From the NCBI RefSeq assembly GCF_001653715.1, contig NZ_LWHQ01000058.1:1-60976 (forward strand): a DNA stretch of 60,976 bases, read 5' to 3'. Below, one piece after another: positions 34,529-43,940 of this stretch (position 1 is its first letter; the number at the start of each line of letters is the position of its first letter). Position numbers and translations under genes: made by a program. The notes below the pieces were generated by a model, which was not told the origin of the DNA, made no database searches, and was given only the letters and a program-made list of their open reading frames with translations. The DNA comes from Methylobacterium platani. Lineage in GTDB: Bacteria > Pseudomonadota > Alphaproteobacteria > Rhizobiales > Beijerinckiaceae.

Positions 34529-35026
34529 TCACACCTTCTCCAGCGCCATCTCCAGGAAGCCGAGCGCGTCCTCGACGGCGCAGCGCCGGACCTCGGAGCG
34601 GCCGAGATCGCCGTAGCGGCGCTCGATGTGCCGGGTCGCCCGGCCGGCGGCGACGAGGCCGAAATGCACGAGGCCGACGGGCTTCGCCGCCGTGGCGCCG
34701 CCGGGGCCGGCGATGCCCGTGATGGCGAGCGCCACGTCGGCGCGGGAATGGGCGAGCGCCCCTTCCGCCATCGCCCGGGCCACCGGCTCGCTCACCGCGC
34801 CGTGGGCCGAGATCAGGTTGAAGTCGACGCCGAGGATCTCCGCCTTGGCCTCGTTGGAATAGGTGACGAAGCCGCGCTCCACCACCTGCGAGGAGCCCGC
34901 GACCTCGGTGAGCAGGGCGGCGACGAGGCCGCCGGTGCAGGATTCGGCGGTGACGAGGCGGGCCTGGCGCTCGCGATAGGCGGCGATCAGCACGCTCGCC
35001 CGGGTGATGAGGGCGGCATCGAACAT
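34529..35026 (-). CDS. pncC: CinA family nicotinamide-nucleotide amidohydrolase
   Basis: A 165-residue enzyme of the CinA C-terminal (PncC) family, which deamidates nicotinamide mononucleotide in NAD recycling. The core is RLVTAESCTGGLVAALLTEV, GFVTYSNEAKAEILGV, and ALAITGIAGPGGATAAKPVG. It consists of the amidohydrolase domain alone. ATG 35026 shares one base with the ispDF stop, so it is translated with ispDF; this pairing is common in alphaproteobacteria. Confidence 0.93.
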   Translation of the reverse strand: MFDAALITRASVLIAAYRERQARLVTAESCTGGLVAALLTEVAGSSQVVERGFVTYSNEAKAEILGVDFNLISAHGAVSEPVARAMAEGALAHSRADVALAITGIAGPGGATAAKPVGLVHFGLVAAGRATRHIERRYGDLGRSEVRRCAVEDALGFLEMALEKV

Positions 35027-36258
35027 CAGGCACGCGCCTCCGGCAGGCGGATCGTGGCGGCGGCCTGGGCGGCGAGGCCCTCGGCCCGGCCGACGAAGCC
35101 GAGCTTCTCCGTCGTGGTCGCCTTGATCGACACCGCCGAGAGCGGCACCCCGGCGATCTCGGCGATCCGGGTGCGGATCGCCTCGCGATGGGCGCCGATC
35201 CGCGGCGCCTCGGCCAGCACCGTGATGTCGAGGTGATCGATCACCCCGCCGCGCTCGCTCACCCGGCGCACCGCGTCGGCGAGGAACTGGTCGGAGGAGG
35301 CGCCGCGCCAGCGGGGATCGCTCGGCGGGAAATGCACGCCGATGTCGCCGTCGGCGAGCGCGCCGAGGATCGCGTCGGTCAGCGCGTGCAGCACCACGTC
35401 GCCGTCCGAATGGGCGAGCACGCCGCGATCGGCCGGGATGCGCACGCCGCCGAGCCACACGTGGTCGCCCTCCGTGAAGGCGTGCACGTCGAAGCCGGTG
35501 CCGAGGCGGGTGAGAAGGGTCATGGCAGCATTGTCCTGGGCGGCGCCGGAATCGGGCGAGAAGGCGCGGTCCGCCTCGACGAGGTCGGCGGCCTGAGTGA
35601 TCTTGCGGTTGCGGAGGTCGCCGGGGAAGACCGCCACCGGCAGGCCGGCCCATTCGGCGAGCGCCCCGTCGTCGGTGAAGCCGTCGCGGCCCTCGGCCTC
35701 GGCGCGCGCATGTGCCTGCGCCAGGAGCGCGAAGCGGAACGCCTGCGGGGTCTGCACCGCGCGCAAGTCCTCGCGCTTCGGGGTCTCGCGCACCCGGCCG
35801 TCCGGCTCGACCACCTTGATGGTGTCGCTCACCGGCACCCCCGGCACGGCGGCGCCGTGGGCTTGCGCCGCCGCGATGGCCCGGTCGATCAGGGCCCCGT
35901 CGACGAAGGGGCGGGCGGCGTCGTGCACCAGCACCAGCTCCGGTTCGGCCTCGCGCGCCAGCGCCGCCAGCCCGGCCCGGACCGAGGCCTGCCGGGTGGC
36001 GCCGCCCTCGACCGGCCGGGCGAGCGTGGCGCGCATCTCCGGCGCGAGGTCGCCCAGGCATTCCTCGTAGAAGGCGGCGGCGTCGGCGGCGATCACCACC
36101 TGGATCCGCGTCACGCCCGGATGGGCGGCGAGCGCCGCCAGGGTCCGGGTCAGGACCGCCTGGCCGCCGACGCGGCGATACTGCTTGGGCGTGTCGCCGC
36201 CGACGCGGATGCCGCGCCCCGCGGCGACGACCACCGCGGCGATCTGGGGAAGGGTCAA
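35026..36258 (-). CDS. ispDF: Bifunctional IspD/IspF enzyme of the MEP isoprenoid pathway
   Basis: A 410-residue fusion doing two steps of isoprenoid precursor synthesis. Residues 1-230 are the IspD cytidylyltransferase (IAAVVVAAGRGIRVGGDTPK, LVHDAARPFVDGALIDRA, then DDGALAEWAG). Residues about 250-410 are the IspF cyclase (GTGFDVHAFTEGDHVWLGGV, LAHSDGDVVLHALTDAILG, SIKATTTEKLGFVGR). A TTG at 36258, giving MTLPQIAAVVVAAG, is chosen from family N-termini; the open frame to 36405 is Pro/Arg-rich and unlike protein. In many relatives ispDF lies next to dusB-ntrBC; here it is about 12 kb away. Confidence 0.95.
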   Translation of the reverse strand: MTLPQIAAVVVAAGRGIRVGGDTPKQYRRVGGQAVLTRTLAALAAHPGVTRIQVVIAADAAAFYEECLGDLAPEMRATLARPVEGGATRQASVRAGLAALAREAEPELVLVHDAARPFVDGALIDRAIAAAQAHGAAVPGVPVSDTIKVVEPDGRVRETPKREDLRAVQTPQAFRFALLAQAHARAEAEGRDGFTDDGALAEWAGLPVAVFPGDLRNRKITQAADLVEADRAFSPDSGAAQDNAAMTLLTRLGTGFDVHAFTEGDHVWLGGVRIPADRGVLAHSDGDVVLHALTDAILGALADGDIGVHFPPSDPRWRGASSDQFLADAVRRVSERGGVIDHLDITVLAEAPRIGAHREAIRTRIAEIAGVPLSAVSIKATTTEKLGFVGRAEGLAAQAAATIRLPEARA

Positions 36259-36389
36259 AAGGGTCGCTCCCGGGGATTGCCCGCTCCTTAGCCGGGGCGG
36301 CCGGGCGAGGCAAATGCACCGGGGGAAGGGGGGTGCCGCGTGGGCAGGGGGCGTTCCCGGCATCGCCCGGTCTCCCGATCGGGCCGGAT

Positions 36390-37550
36390 CTACCTTTTGG
36401 GCCAAGCCCAGGACGGCGGGTCGTGGTCGGGCGCCAGGGTCTCGCCGAGGCGCTTCTCGAGGGTGATGCGGGCCGCGCCCTGCCGCTCCAGGGCCGCGAC
36501 CAGGGGGGCGGCGTGCGAGACCACCAGAACCTGCGTGCTCTCCGCCGCCCGCGCGACCAGCGAGGCCAGCGGCGCCAGCAGGTCGGCATGCAGGCTGGTC
36601 TCGGGCTCGTTGAGCACCATCAGGTCGGGCGGGCGCGGCGACAGGAGCGCCGCCGCGAGCAGGATGTAGCGCAGGGTCCCGTCCGAGAGCTCGGGGCCCC
36701 GCAGCGGCCGCAGCAGCCCGTGCTGGCGCAGTTCCAGCGAGAACTGCCCGTCGCTCGCCGCGACCGCGAGGGTCGAGCCCGGGAAGGCCTCGGCGATGGT
36801 CGTATCGAGGGCGGCGTGGTCGCCGATCTCCTGGATGGTCCGGATCGCCGCCGCCACGTCGGCGCCGTCGCCGGCGAGCACCGGCATGCGGGTGCCGATC
36901 TGCGGCCGGCGGGCCGGCGCGTCGCGATCGGTGCGGAAATGGTCGTAGAAGCGCCAGGCCCGCATCCGCTCGCGTAAACGCAGCACGTCGAGGGCGTCGC
37001 GGGGATCGGCGCCGTGGGTCATCAGGCTGTCGAAGGGCGCGAGGTCGCGAAGGGTCTCGGTCCAGGCGCCGGTGCCGTCGCGCAGGCGCACCAGCGGCCC
37101 GCGCCGCTCGGCGAAGACGTTCGCCCGCCCGATCGTCGGCCCGGTCCAGACGCTCTCCGCCTTGATCTCGGGGTCGTGGGCGAAGAACGTGCCCTCGTAG
37201 GACGGTGCCGGCAGGCCGAGGGCGATGGCGTAGCCGACATCGTCGCCGGAGAAGCCGAGCTTCAGCTCGACCGGGTTCCGCCGCACCGTGCCCTCGACCC
37301 GGTGCGCCCCGGACAGGACCCGGCGCCCGAACGTCTCCGGCCCGGCCCAGAGCGCCGAGGCAAAGCCCCCTTCGCGGGCGAGCGACGCGACCGCCCGCCC
37401 CTGCGCCACCTCGGCGAGGAGGCGAAGCGCGCGGTAGAGGCTCGACTTGCCGCTCCCGTTCGCCCCCGTCACCACGGTCAGCCGGTCGAGGCCGAGGACG
37501 GTGTCACGGAGCGAGCGGTAGCCGGAGACGGCGAGGCGGTGGATCGGCAT
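36390..37550 (-). CDS. AAA family ATPase (AAA_21, OLD/RecF-like), no nuclease domain
   Basis: A 386-residue SMC/ABC-type ATPase. The N-terminus reads HRLAVSGYRSLRDTVLGLDR, then Walker A TGANGSGKSSL; the C-terminal ABC signature region is LRGPELSDGTLRYILLAAAL and Walker B LMVLNEPETSLHADLL, with an H-loop VVSHAAPLV. No TOPRIM or long coiled coil is present, so it is a stand-alone AAA_21 protein whose role is unknown; related proteins are often annotated as ATP-binding proteins or RecF-like. It lies between hflX and ispDF on its own. Confidence 0.85.
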   Translation of the reverse strand: MPIHRLAVSGYRSLRDTVLGLDRLTVVTGANGSGKSSLYRALRLLAEVAQGRAVASLAREGGFASALWAGPETFGRRVLSGAHRVEGTVRRNPVELKLGFSGDDVGYAIALGLPAPSYEGTFFAHDPEIKAESVWTGPTIGRANVFAERRGPLVRLRDGTGAWTETLRDLAPFDSLMTHGADPRDALDVLRLRERMRAWRFYDHFRTDRDAPARRPQIGTRMPVLAGDGADVAAAIRTIQEIGDHAALDTTIAEAFPGSTLAVAASDGQFSLELRQHGLLRPLRGPELSDGTLRYILLAAALLSPRPPDLMVLNEPETSLHADLLAPLASLVARAAESTQVLVVSHAAPLVAALERQGAARITLEKRLGETLAPDHDPPSWAWPKR

Positions 37551-37701
37551 GGGATCTCGCCGTGCTTATCAGGGCGCGACGGCCGCCGGTCGTCGGCGCG
37601 GTCGGGCCGCATCATCGCAGCCCGAAGTTTGCGCCGACGTGACGAACCGGCACGATTCCCGCCTGCCGTCCGGTACAGGCGGGAGACGTCTTATATCCCC
37701 G

Positions 37702-37811
37702 CGCCTTGGCATCGACACGTCGATGCCAAGGCGTCCGGCGCATCAGCGCCGACGCGAGGACAGGAAACCTTGCGGGCTTAGCCCGCACCCTCGAACGGAT
37801 CCGTTCGAGGG
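37702..37811. repeat. Cluster of consecutive palindromes (hairpin array)
   Basis: Between hflX and the AAA gene four inverted repeats follow one another: 15-bp arms 37702-37716 / 37719-37733 with a 2-nt loop; an imperfect GCGTC(C)GGCGC / GCGCCGACGC hairpin (about 37731-37755); TGCGGGC-TTA-GCCCGCA (37771-37787); and a perfect 24-bp palindrome CCCTCGAACGGA / TCCGTTCGAGGG (37788-37811). It may be a dispersed palindromic repeat or a structured RNA. Confidence 0.8.
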
Positions 37812-37821
37812 CGCGGCGGTA

Positions 37822-39243
37822 TTATCCGCCCCCCCGCAACCGCCGCGCCGCGCCGAACCGGTTGAGGAAGCGCGGCTCCTTCTCGGGCGCGACCCGGACC
37901 ACGAGGTGCATCGCGCCCTCGGAATCCTCGCGGCGGTCGAGCACCTCGGCGTTCTCGTAGAGCCAGTGCAGCTCGGCGCCCTGGGCCGGCTCCAGGATCA
38001 CCGCGAAGCTCGTGCGGGTCGCGGCGATGCGGGCCTCGATCCGGCTCATCAGGCGGTCGATGCCCTCGCCGGTGAGCGCCGAGAGCAGGACGGGCCTCGG
38101 CGTCTCCGTCGATCCGTTCGGCCGGCTGAGGTTGAGCAGGCGCTCGCGCTCCGCCTCGTCGAGGAGGTCGGACTTGTTCCAGACCTCGATGATGCGGTCG
38201 GCGTCGGGCTCGATGCCGAGCTCGGCCAGCACCTGCGCCACGTCGGCGCCCTGCGCCTCCGCGTCCTCGTGGGCGATGTCGCGGACGTGGAGCAGGATGT
38301 CGGCCTCGATCACGTCCTCGAGCGTCGCCCGGAAGGCGGCGATCAGCATCGTCGGCAGGTCGGAGATGAAGCCGACGGTGTCGGACAGGATCGCGGTCTC
38401 GCCGTGCGGCAGCTTGATCGCGCGCGCCGTCGGGTCGAGGGTGGCGAACAGCATGTCCTCGGCCCGCACCTCGGCCTGGGTCAGGCGGTTGAACAGGGTC
38501 GACTTGCCGGCATTGGTGTAGCCGACGAGCGCGACGATCGGGTAGGGCACCCGGCGCCGGGAGCGGCGATGCAGGCCGCGGGTGCGGGTGACGGTCTCGA
38601 GATCGCGCTCGATCCGGGTCATCCGCTCCTGGATCATCCGCCGGTCGGCCTCGATCTGGGTCTCGCCCGGGCCGCCGAGGAAGCCGAAGCCGCCGCGCTG
38701 GCGCTCGAGGTGGGTCCAGGACCGCACCAGCCGGCTGCGCTGGTAGGCCAGATGCGCGTGCTCGACCTGCAAGGTACCCTCGCGGGTCGAGGCGCGCCGC
38801 CCGAAGATCTCCAGGATCAGGCCGGTGCGGTCGATGACCTTGACGCCCCAGGCCTTCTCCAGGTTGCGCTGCTGCACCGGCGAGAGCGCGCAATCCATCA
38901 CCACGAGGCGGATGCCCTCGGCCTCGATCCGCCCGCCGATCTCCTCCACCCGGCCCTTGCCGAGGAAGGTCGAGGGCCGGATCTGCTGGACGGTGACGAG
39001 GAGCTTGTCGGCGACGTCGAGCTCGATCGCGGCGGCGAGGCCCACCGCCTCGTCGAGGCGGGCGAGGGGCGGGCGGGGTTCGCCGGCGGCGTCGCGCCTG
39101 GTCTGGTAGGGGCCGATCACCAGCGTGCGGGTTTCGGCCGCGATCGCGGCCTCCGGCTCGGCCTGGCGCTGCAGGCGGATCTCGCCCGGTGTCCGCGGTT
39201 CCATCGTCTCTCCGGCTGCTCCCGGAATCGGTCGGGAGTCCAT
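37822..39243 (-). CDS. hflX: GTPase HflX
   Basis: A 473-residue ribosome-associated GTPase that splits stalled ribosomes. The N-terminal HflX domain includes STFLGKGRVEEIGGRIEAEG and DRTGLILEIFGRRASTREGT; the subdomain linker has GGFGFLGGPGETQIEADRR. GTPase motifs are G1 GYTNAGKST, G3 DTVGF, G4 NKSD. The C-terminal extension is alphaproteobacterial in length. Downstream of hfq on the same strand, the classic hfq-hflX order, but a strong terminator lies between them. Confidence 0.96.
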   Translation of the reverse strand: MDSRPIPGAAGETMEPRTPGEIRLQRQAEPEAAIAAETRTLVIGPYQTRRDAAGEPRPPLARLDEAVGLAAAIELDVADKLLVTVQQIRPSTFLGKGRVEEIGGRIEAEGIRLVVMDCALSPVQQRNLEKAWGVKVIDRTGLILEIFGRRASTREGTLQVEHAHLAYQRSRLVRSWTHLERQRGGFGFLGGPGETQIEADRRMIQERMTRIERDLETVTRTRGLHRRSRRRVPYPIVALVGYTNAGKSTLFNRLTQAEVRAEDMLFATLDPTARAIKLPHGETAILSDTVGFISDLPTMLIAAFRATLEDVIEADILLHVRDIAHEDAEAQGADVAQVLAELGIEPDADRIIEVWNKSDLLDEAERERLLNLSRPNGSTETPRPVLLSALTGEGIDRLMSRIEARIAATRTSFAVILEPAQGAELHWLYENAEVLDRREDSEGAMHLVVRVAPEKEPRFLNRFGAARRLRGGG

Positions 39244-39365
39244 CGGACAGAGGTTGGATGGCGCCGTGCGATAATCAAGCGGCCGGGCGCATCCGCGGCC
39301 CGGGATTCGCCCGCCTCGGCATCGAAAGACCGGCGGGACCTGACCGATGAAAAACCCTGGCCGAT

Positions 39366-39391
39366 AAAAAACAGGCCGCGAGACGCGGCCT
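39366..39391 (-). terminator. Rho-independent terminator between hfq and hflX
   Basis: Arms AGGCCGCG (39373-39380) and CGCGGCCT (39384-39391) with a 3-nt loop; read on the minus strand this is followed by G and six T (39371-39366). It ends the hfq transcript, so hflX probably has its own promoter in 39244-39365 or depends on read-through. Confidence 0.88.
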
Positions 39392-39482
39392 GGACACTGG
39401 CATGGGGCTCAGGGCGCGGCGGTCCGAGCGGGGCCCGGACGACCGGGCCCACGGCGCTCGCGCCGGCTCCTTGGCGGCGGGA

Positions 39483-39737
39483 TCAGGCCTTCTCGGCCCC
39501 TTCCTCGCCCTGCTCGAACAGCTGCACGGGATGGCCCGGCATGATCGTCGAGATCGCGTGCTTGTAGACCAGCTGCGAGTGGCCGTCGCGCCGCAGCAGC
39601 ACGCAGAAGTTATCGAACCAGGTCACGACACCTTGCAGCTTCACGCCGTTGACCAGGAAGATCGTCAGCGGAATCTTGTTCTTGCGAACGTGATTGAGGA
39701 AGGTGTCCTGCAGATTCTGAGCGCGTTCGCCCGCCAT
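39483..39737 (-). CDS. hfq: RNA chaperone Hfq
   Basis: An 84-residue Sm-like hexameric protein that pairs small RNAs with mRNAs. Sm1 is visible in [20 protein letters not shown] and [20 protein letters not shown], Sm2 in [13 protein letters not shown], followed by a short acidic tail. Slightly more divergent in spelling from E. coli but of typical alphaproteobacterial length. It lies 283 bp after the ntrX stop with its own terminator. Confidence 0.98.
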
Positions 39738-40020
39738 TCTTCTTGTCCTTTGAACCCGCTGCCAGTCCTGTCGACGGGTCGGTCCGTGTTGTCGTTGTGC
39801 GGGAGGCGCGACGCGCCGCCCCGGGATCCGGCCGCCCCATTACACGGTGAAGCTCGTCCGGGCGCAAGTGCAGACTGGCCGCAGGGGTGTTCCCCCGGGC
39901 CGCAGATCCCGCCGCGTCCGGCCGTGCCCGCGATCCTGTCGCGTCCCGGCCACAGGCTGCCTTAGCAGAAAGGCCGGAGCCTGGCACTCACAAATGCGGC
40001 GTCGAGCTCCGGTCCCGCCG

Positions 40021-41391
40021 TCAGGCGCCGATACCGAGGGACTTGAGCTTCCGGTGCAGCGCCGAGCGCTCCATGCCGATGAACTCGGCGGTGCGGGAGA
40101 TGTTGCCGGAGAACCGGGCGATCTGCGCCACCAGGTACTCGCGCTCGAAGATCTCGCGCGCCTCGCGGAGCGCCAGGCTCATCAGCTTCTCGCCGCCGGC
40201 GCCGCTCGGGGTGGTGGGCACGAGCGCGCCGACCTCGCTCGGCAGCATCTCGGTCGTGACCTCGGTCTCGGGATCTCCTTGAGTCAGGATCATCAGCCGC
40301 TCGACGTTGTTGCGCAGCTGGCGCACGTTGCCGGGCCAGTCGTGCGATTGCAGCACCGCCATCGCGTCGGCGGCGATGCGCCGCTGCGGCAGGCCGGTGG
40401 CGGCCGAGATCTGCTCCATGAAGAACGCGATCAGTTCCGGCACGTCCTCGCGCCGCTCGGCGAGCGAGGGGATGCGGATCGGCACCACGCTGAGGCGGTG
40501 GAACAGGTCCTCGCGGAAGCGCCCGCCGGCGATTTCCTCCGCGAGGTCGCGCGACGACGACGAGATGATCCGCACGTCGACATGGACCCGGGTGGTGCCG
40601 CCGACGCGCTGGAAGTTCTGGTCGACGAGCACCCGCAGGATGCGGTTCTGGGTCTCGCGCGGCATGTCCGCGACCTCGTCGATGTAGAGGCTGCCGCCAT
40701 GGGCCTCCTCGAGCGCGCCGACCCGGCGCGGCTTGCCGTCGGCCGCCTCGACGCCGAACAGCTCGGCCTCCATCGTGTCGGGGGTGATCGTGGCGGCGTT
40801 GATCACCACGAACGGCCCGTTCGCTCGCGTCGAGGCGGCGTGGATGGTGCGGGCCGAGAGTTCCTTGCCGGAGCCCGGCGCGCCCGAGATCATCACCCGG
40901 GCGTTGGTGGGGGCGACGCGCTCGACGGTCTGTCGCAGCTGGTTGGCCGCCACCGAGGCGCCGACGATCCGGCTCGCCTGGCCGGAGCGCGCCTTGAGGT
41001 CGCGCACCTCGCGCTTGAGGCGCGAGGCCTCGAGCGCCCGCTCGGCGACCAGGATCAGCCGGTCGGCCTTGAACGGCTTCTCGATGAAGTCGTAGGCGCC
41101 CGCCTTGATCGCCGAGACCGCGGTCTCGATGTTGCCGTGGCCCGAGATCATCACCACCGGCAGGTCCGGGGCCTGGGCCTTGATCACGTCGAGCACCTGC
41201 AGACCGTCGAGGCGCGAGCCCTGGAGCCAGATGTCGAGGAAGACGAGGTGGGGGCGGCGGGCCTCGATCGCCGCCAGCGCCTCGTCGGAGGAGCCGGCGG
41301 TGCGGGTGCGGTGGCCCTCGTCGTCGAGGATGCCGGCGACGAGCTCGCGGATGTCGGCCTCGTCATCGACGATCAGAATGTCGGCGCTCAT
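40021..41391 (-). CDS. ntrX: Nitrogen-response regulator NtrX
   Basis: A 456-residue regulator, partner of NtrY. The receiver has VDDEADIRELV and the phospho-acceptor Asp in LVFLDIWLQGS. The AAA+ domain has Walker A ISGAPGSGKELSART and Walker B GGSLYIDEVADMPRE. The GAFTGA loop needed to touch sigma-54 is absent: the region reads ELFGVEAADGKPRRVGALEE, as is usual for alphaproteobacterial NtrX. A Fis-type HTH ends the protein (ISRTAEFIGMERSALHRKLK). Lies 107 bp after ntrY. Confidence 0.95.
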   Translation of the reverse strand: MSADILIVDDEADIRELVAGILDDEGHRTRTAGSSDEALAAIEARRPHLVFLDIWLQGSRLDGLQVLDVIKAQAPDLPVVMISGHGNIETAVSAIKAGAYDFIEKPFKADRLILVAERALEASRLKREVRDLKARSGQASRIVGASVAANQLRQTVERVAPTNARVMISGAPGSGKELSARTIHAASTRANGPFVVINAATITPDTMEAELFGVEAADGKPRRVGALEEAHGGSLYIDEVADMPRETQNRILRVLVDQNFQRVGGTTRVHVDVRIISSSSRDLAEEIAGGRFREDLFHRLSVVPIRIPSLAERREDVPELIAFFMEQISAATGLPQRRIAADAMAVLQSHDWPGNVRQLRNNVERLMILTQGDPETEVTTEMLPSEVGALVPTTPSGAGGEKLMSLALREAREIFEREYLVAQIARFSGNISRTAEFIGMERSALHRKLKSLGIGA

Positions 41392-41498
41392 GGCTCAGGG
41401 CCTCCCCGCGACGCGGGCGGCGGGCCTGACGGCCGCGCACCCGGCGCTGTGTCGAATTGGGCTGTGGCGAAGGGGTGTGTCGAACCGGGCCGGGCGCG

Positions 41499-43814
41499 TC
41501 ACGCGGCGGGCTCCGGCGAGGTCTCGGGAGAGGTCTCCGGGGCCGGCCGGGCCGGCCGGGCGCCGCCCTCCGGGGGCGCCTCGCGCCGCATCTCCCTGAG
41601 GACCCGCATCCGCACCTGCCCGCCGCGCCCGCGCGGGTTGTCGTTCAGCTCGATGCCGCCGCCGTGCTCTTCCAAGACCTTGCTCACGATCGCCAATCCG
41701 AGGCCCGTGCCCCCCTCGCGGGTGGTCATATAGGGTTCGAGCAGCCGCTGGCGCCCTTCCTGGGGGAATCCCTTGCCGGTATCGGTGATCTCGATGACGG
41801 CGGCCTCGCCCTCCTCGTAGAGGCGCACCGCGACCAGGCTCTCGGCCCGCACCTCCTCGGGCACCGCCTGCACCGCCTCGACGGCGTTCTTGAGGATGTT
41901 GGTGATCGCCTGGGACAGGAGCCTTGTGTCGAAGGCGGCGCTGACCCGGGCCTCGCCCTCCTCCAGCGTGAAGGTCACGTCGGGGTGCGCCACCCGCATC
42001 ATGAACAGGTTCTGCTTCACGATCTCGGTCAGGTCGTTGCGGGCGATCGCGGGCTTCGGCATCCGGGCGAAGGACGAGAACTCGTCGACCATCCGCTTGA
42101 TGTCGTCGACCTGGCGCACGATCGTGGCGACGCACTGCTCGAAGATCTCCTTGTCGGCGGTGATCACACGCCCGTACTTGCGCCGGATGCGCTCGGCCGA
42201 GAGCTGGATCGGGGTCAGCGGGTTCTTGATCTCGTGGGCGATGCGGCGGGCGACGTCGGCCCAGGCCGAGGTGCGCTGGGCCGTCACCAGGTCGGTGATG
42301 TCGTCGAGGGTGACGACGTAGCCCCGGTCGCCGTCCGGCGACTGTTCGCTCGTCGTGCGCACGTCGATGGTGCGCTCGCGGCCGCTGCGGGCGATCTGGA
42401 TCTGCTGCTGGGTCGGGCGGGCGCGGGAATCGCCCGGCAGGGCGCCGAGCTCGGGCATCGCCGCCTCGAGGGGCTCGCCGACGAGGTCGGCGACGGAGCG
42501 CCCGAGCATCCGCTCCACCGAGGGGTTGGCGATGGTGATGAGCCCGCGCCCGTCGACGCCGATGATTCCGGCCGGCACCCCGGCGAGCACCGCCTCGGTG
42601 AAGCGGCGGCGGCTGTCGATCTGCTCGCTCTGCTCGATCAGGGTGGCGCGCTGGCGACTGAGCTCCTGGGTCATCTTGTTGAAGCTCTCGCCGAGGTGCT
42701 GCAGGTCGCCCTCCGTCTTCCGGAACGGGACCTGGGCGTAGTAGTTGCCCGACGCGACCTGGTCGGCGGCGTTGATCAGCCGGCGGATCGGCGCCACGAA
42801 GCGGTTGGCGAAGTTGAGCCCGAACCACACCGCCGAGAGCAGCGCGATCAGCGCGATCAGCGCGAACATCGTCGCGAAGGCGATCTGCACGCTGCGCCGC
42901 CCGGCATCGATGGTCAGGAACTCGGTCGCGGCGGCCCGCGACACCCCCGGGAACTCGACCGCGAGCCGCGTCACCTCGCGCTCGACCAGCAGGAAGGCGT
43001 CGTCGTAGGCCGGCAGCTTCATCAGCGTGCCGAACACCCGGCCCTCCCGCGGCAGCAGGCAGGTGGCGTCGGCGGATTTCGACGCCTCCTCGAAGTCGTT
43101 GGCCGAGGGCAGCGGCGGGTCCTTGAGGATGTCGATGTTGGCCCGCGCCACGGTCTCGGTCGGCGAGCGCATGATCCGGGCGATCGGCAGGCCGAGCGAG
43201 GCGGCCCGCGCCGTGAGGAAGCTCTCGAACCAGGCCCGCTCGACGTCGAAGGCGGGCCGGGCCCGGGTCAGGTCGTCGGAGAGGATGCGCGCCTCGCGGG
43301 CGAGGCTCTGGCACTGGTTGGTCAGGTAGGCGTCGGCCACGTCGACCGACATCAGCACGACGTTGCGCATCCGGTCGGAGAACCAGGGCGACAGGCCGCG
43401 CTCGAGCGTGATCGAGGCCACCACGGCGAGCAGCACCGTCGGCAGGGTGGCGATCAGGCTGAACAGGCCGACGATCCGGGTGTGGAGCCGGGCGGCGGCC
43501 GCGTTGGTCTGCCGGGCGCGCAGGAAGACCCGCGCCTCCCAGGCGATGACCACGACGAGCAGCAGCACCAGGGCGACGTTGCTGAGCAGCAGCGTCACCA
43601 CCACGGTATGGGTCGGCGCGATCGCGGTGGCGCCGACCAGGATCAGGAAGGTGGCCAGCGCCAGCGCCAGGGCGACGATGACCGCCAGGGCACCGAACCA
43701 GCCCGGACCCCGCGGAGCGGCATCCGGAATCGGGCCGGGCGGGGTCGGCCCGGGGGATCGGCCGGCCGCGCCGGAGGAGGGCGCCGAAGCCCGGGGGCGT
43801 CGTGTGAACAGCAT
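41499..43814 (-). CDS. ntrY: Nitrogen-regulation sensor kinase NtrY
   Basis: A 771-residue membrane kinase. Three N-terminal helices (about residues 40-135) and a fourth near 305-330 bracket a periplasmic domain; a HAMP linker (NRFVAPIRRLINAADQVASG), a PAS domain (about 395-500), HisKA (ADVARRIAHEIKNPLTPIQL, phospho-His) and HATPase (NILKNAVEAVQAVPEEV, GTGLGLAIV) follow. It phosphorylates NtrX and responds in relatives to nitrogen and redox state. The gene after it on this strand is ntrX. Confidence 0.95.
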   Translation of the reverse strand: MLFTRRPRASAPSSGAAGRSPGPTPPGPIPDAAPRGPGWFGALAVIVALALALATFLILVGATAIAPTHTVVVTLLLSNVALVLLLVVVIAWEARVFLRARQTNAAAARLHTRIVGLFSLIATLPTVLLAVVASITLERGLSPWFSDRMRNVVLMSVDVADAYLTNQCQSLAREARILSDDLTRARPAFDVERAWFESFLTARAASLGLPIARIMRSPTETVARANIDILKDPPLPSANDFEEASKSADATCLLPREGRVFGTLMKLPAYDDAFLLVEREVTRLAVEFPGVSRAAATEFLTIDAGRRSVQIAFATMFALIALIALLSAVWFGLNFANRFVAPIRRLINAADQVASGNYYAQVPFRKTEGDLQHLGESFNKMTQELSRQRATLIEQSEQIDSRRRFTEAVLAGVPAGIIGVDGRGLITIANPSVERMLGRSVADLVGEPLEAAMPELGALPGDSRARPTQQQIQIARSGRERTIDVRTTSEQSPDGDRGYVVTLDDITDLVTAQRTSAWADVARRIAHEIKNPLTPIQLSAERIRRKYGRVITADKEIFEQCVATIVRQVDDIKRMVDEFSSFARMPKPAIARNDLTEIVKQNLFMMRVAHPDVTFTLEEGEARVSAAFDTRLLSQAITNILKNAVEAVQAVPEEVRAESLVAVRLYEEGEAAVIEITDTGKGFPQEGRQRLLEPYMTTREGGTGLGLAIVSKVLEEHGGGIELNDNPRGRGGQVRMRVLREMRREAPPEGGARPARPAPETSPETSPEPAA

Positions 43815-43940
43815 CCGTGGTGCAAGGCCACTACAGTGTGGCGAAATTAATACGGATGCCGGTGCGGCGGCAATCGGGCCCGGCAGCGTTCGGGCTGCCC
43901 GGCCGGAGCGATTCCAGAGAGCCGCGACGATCCGTGCCGG

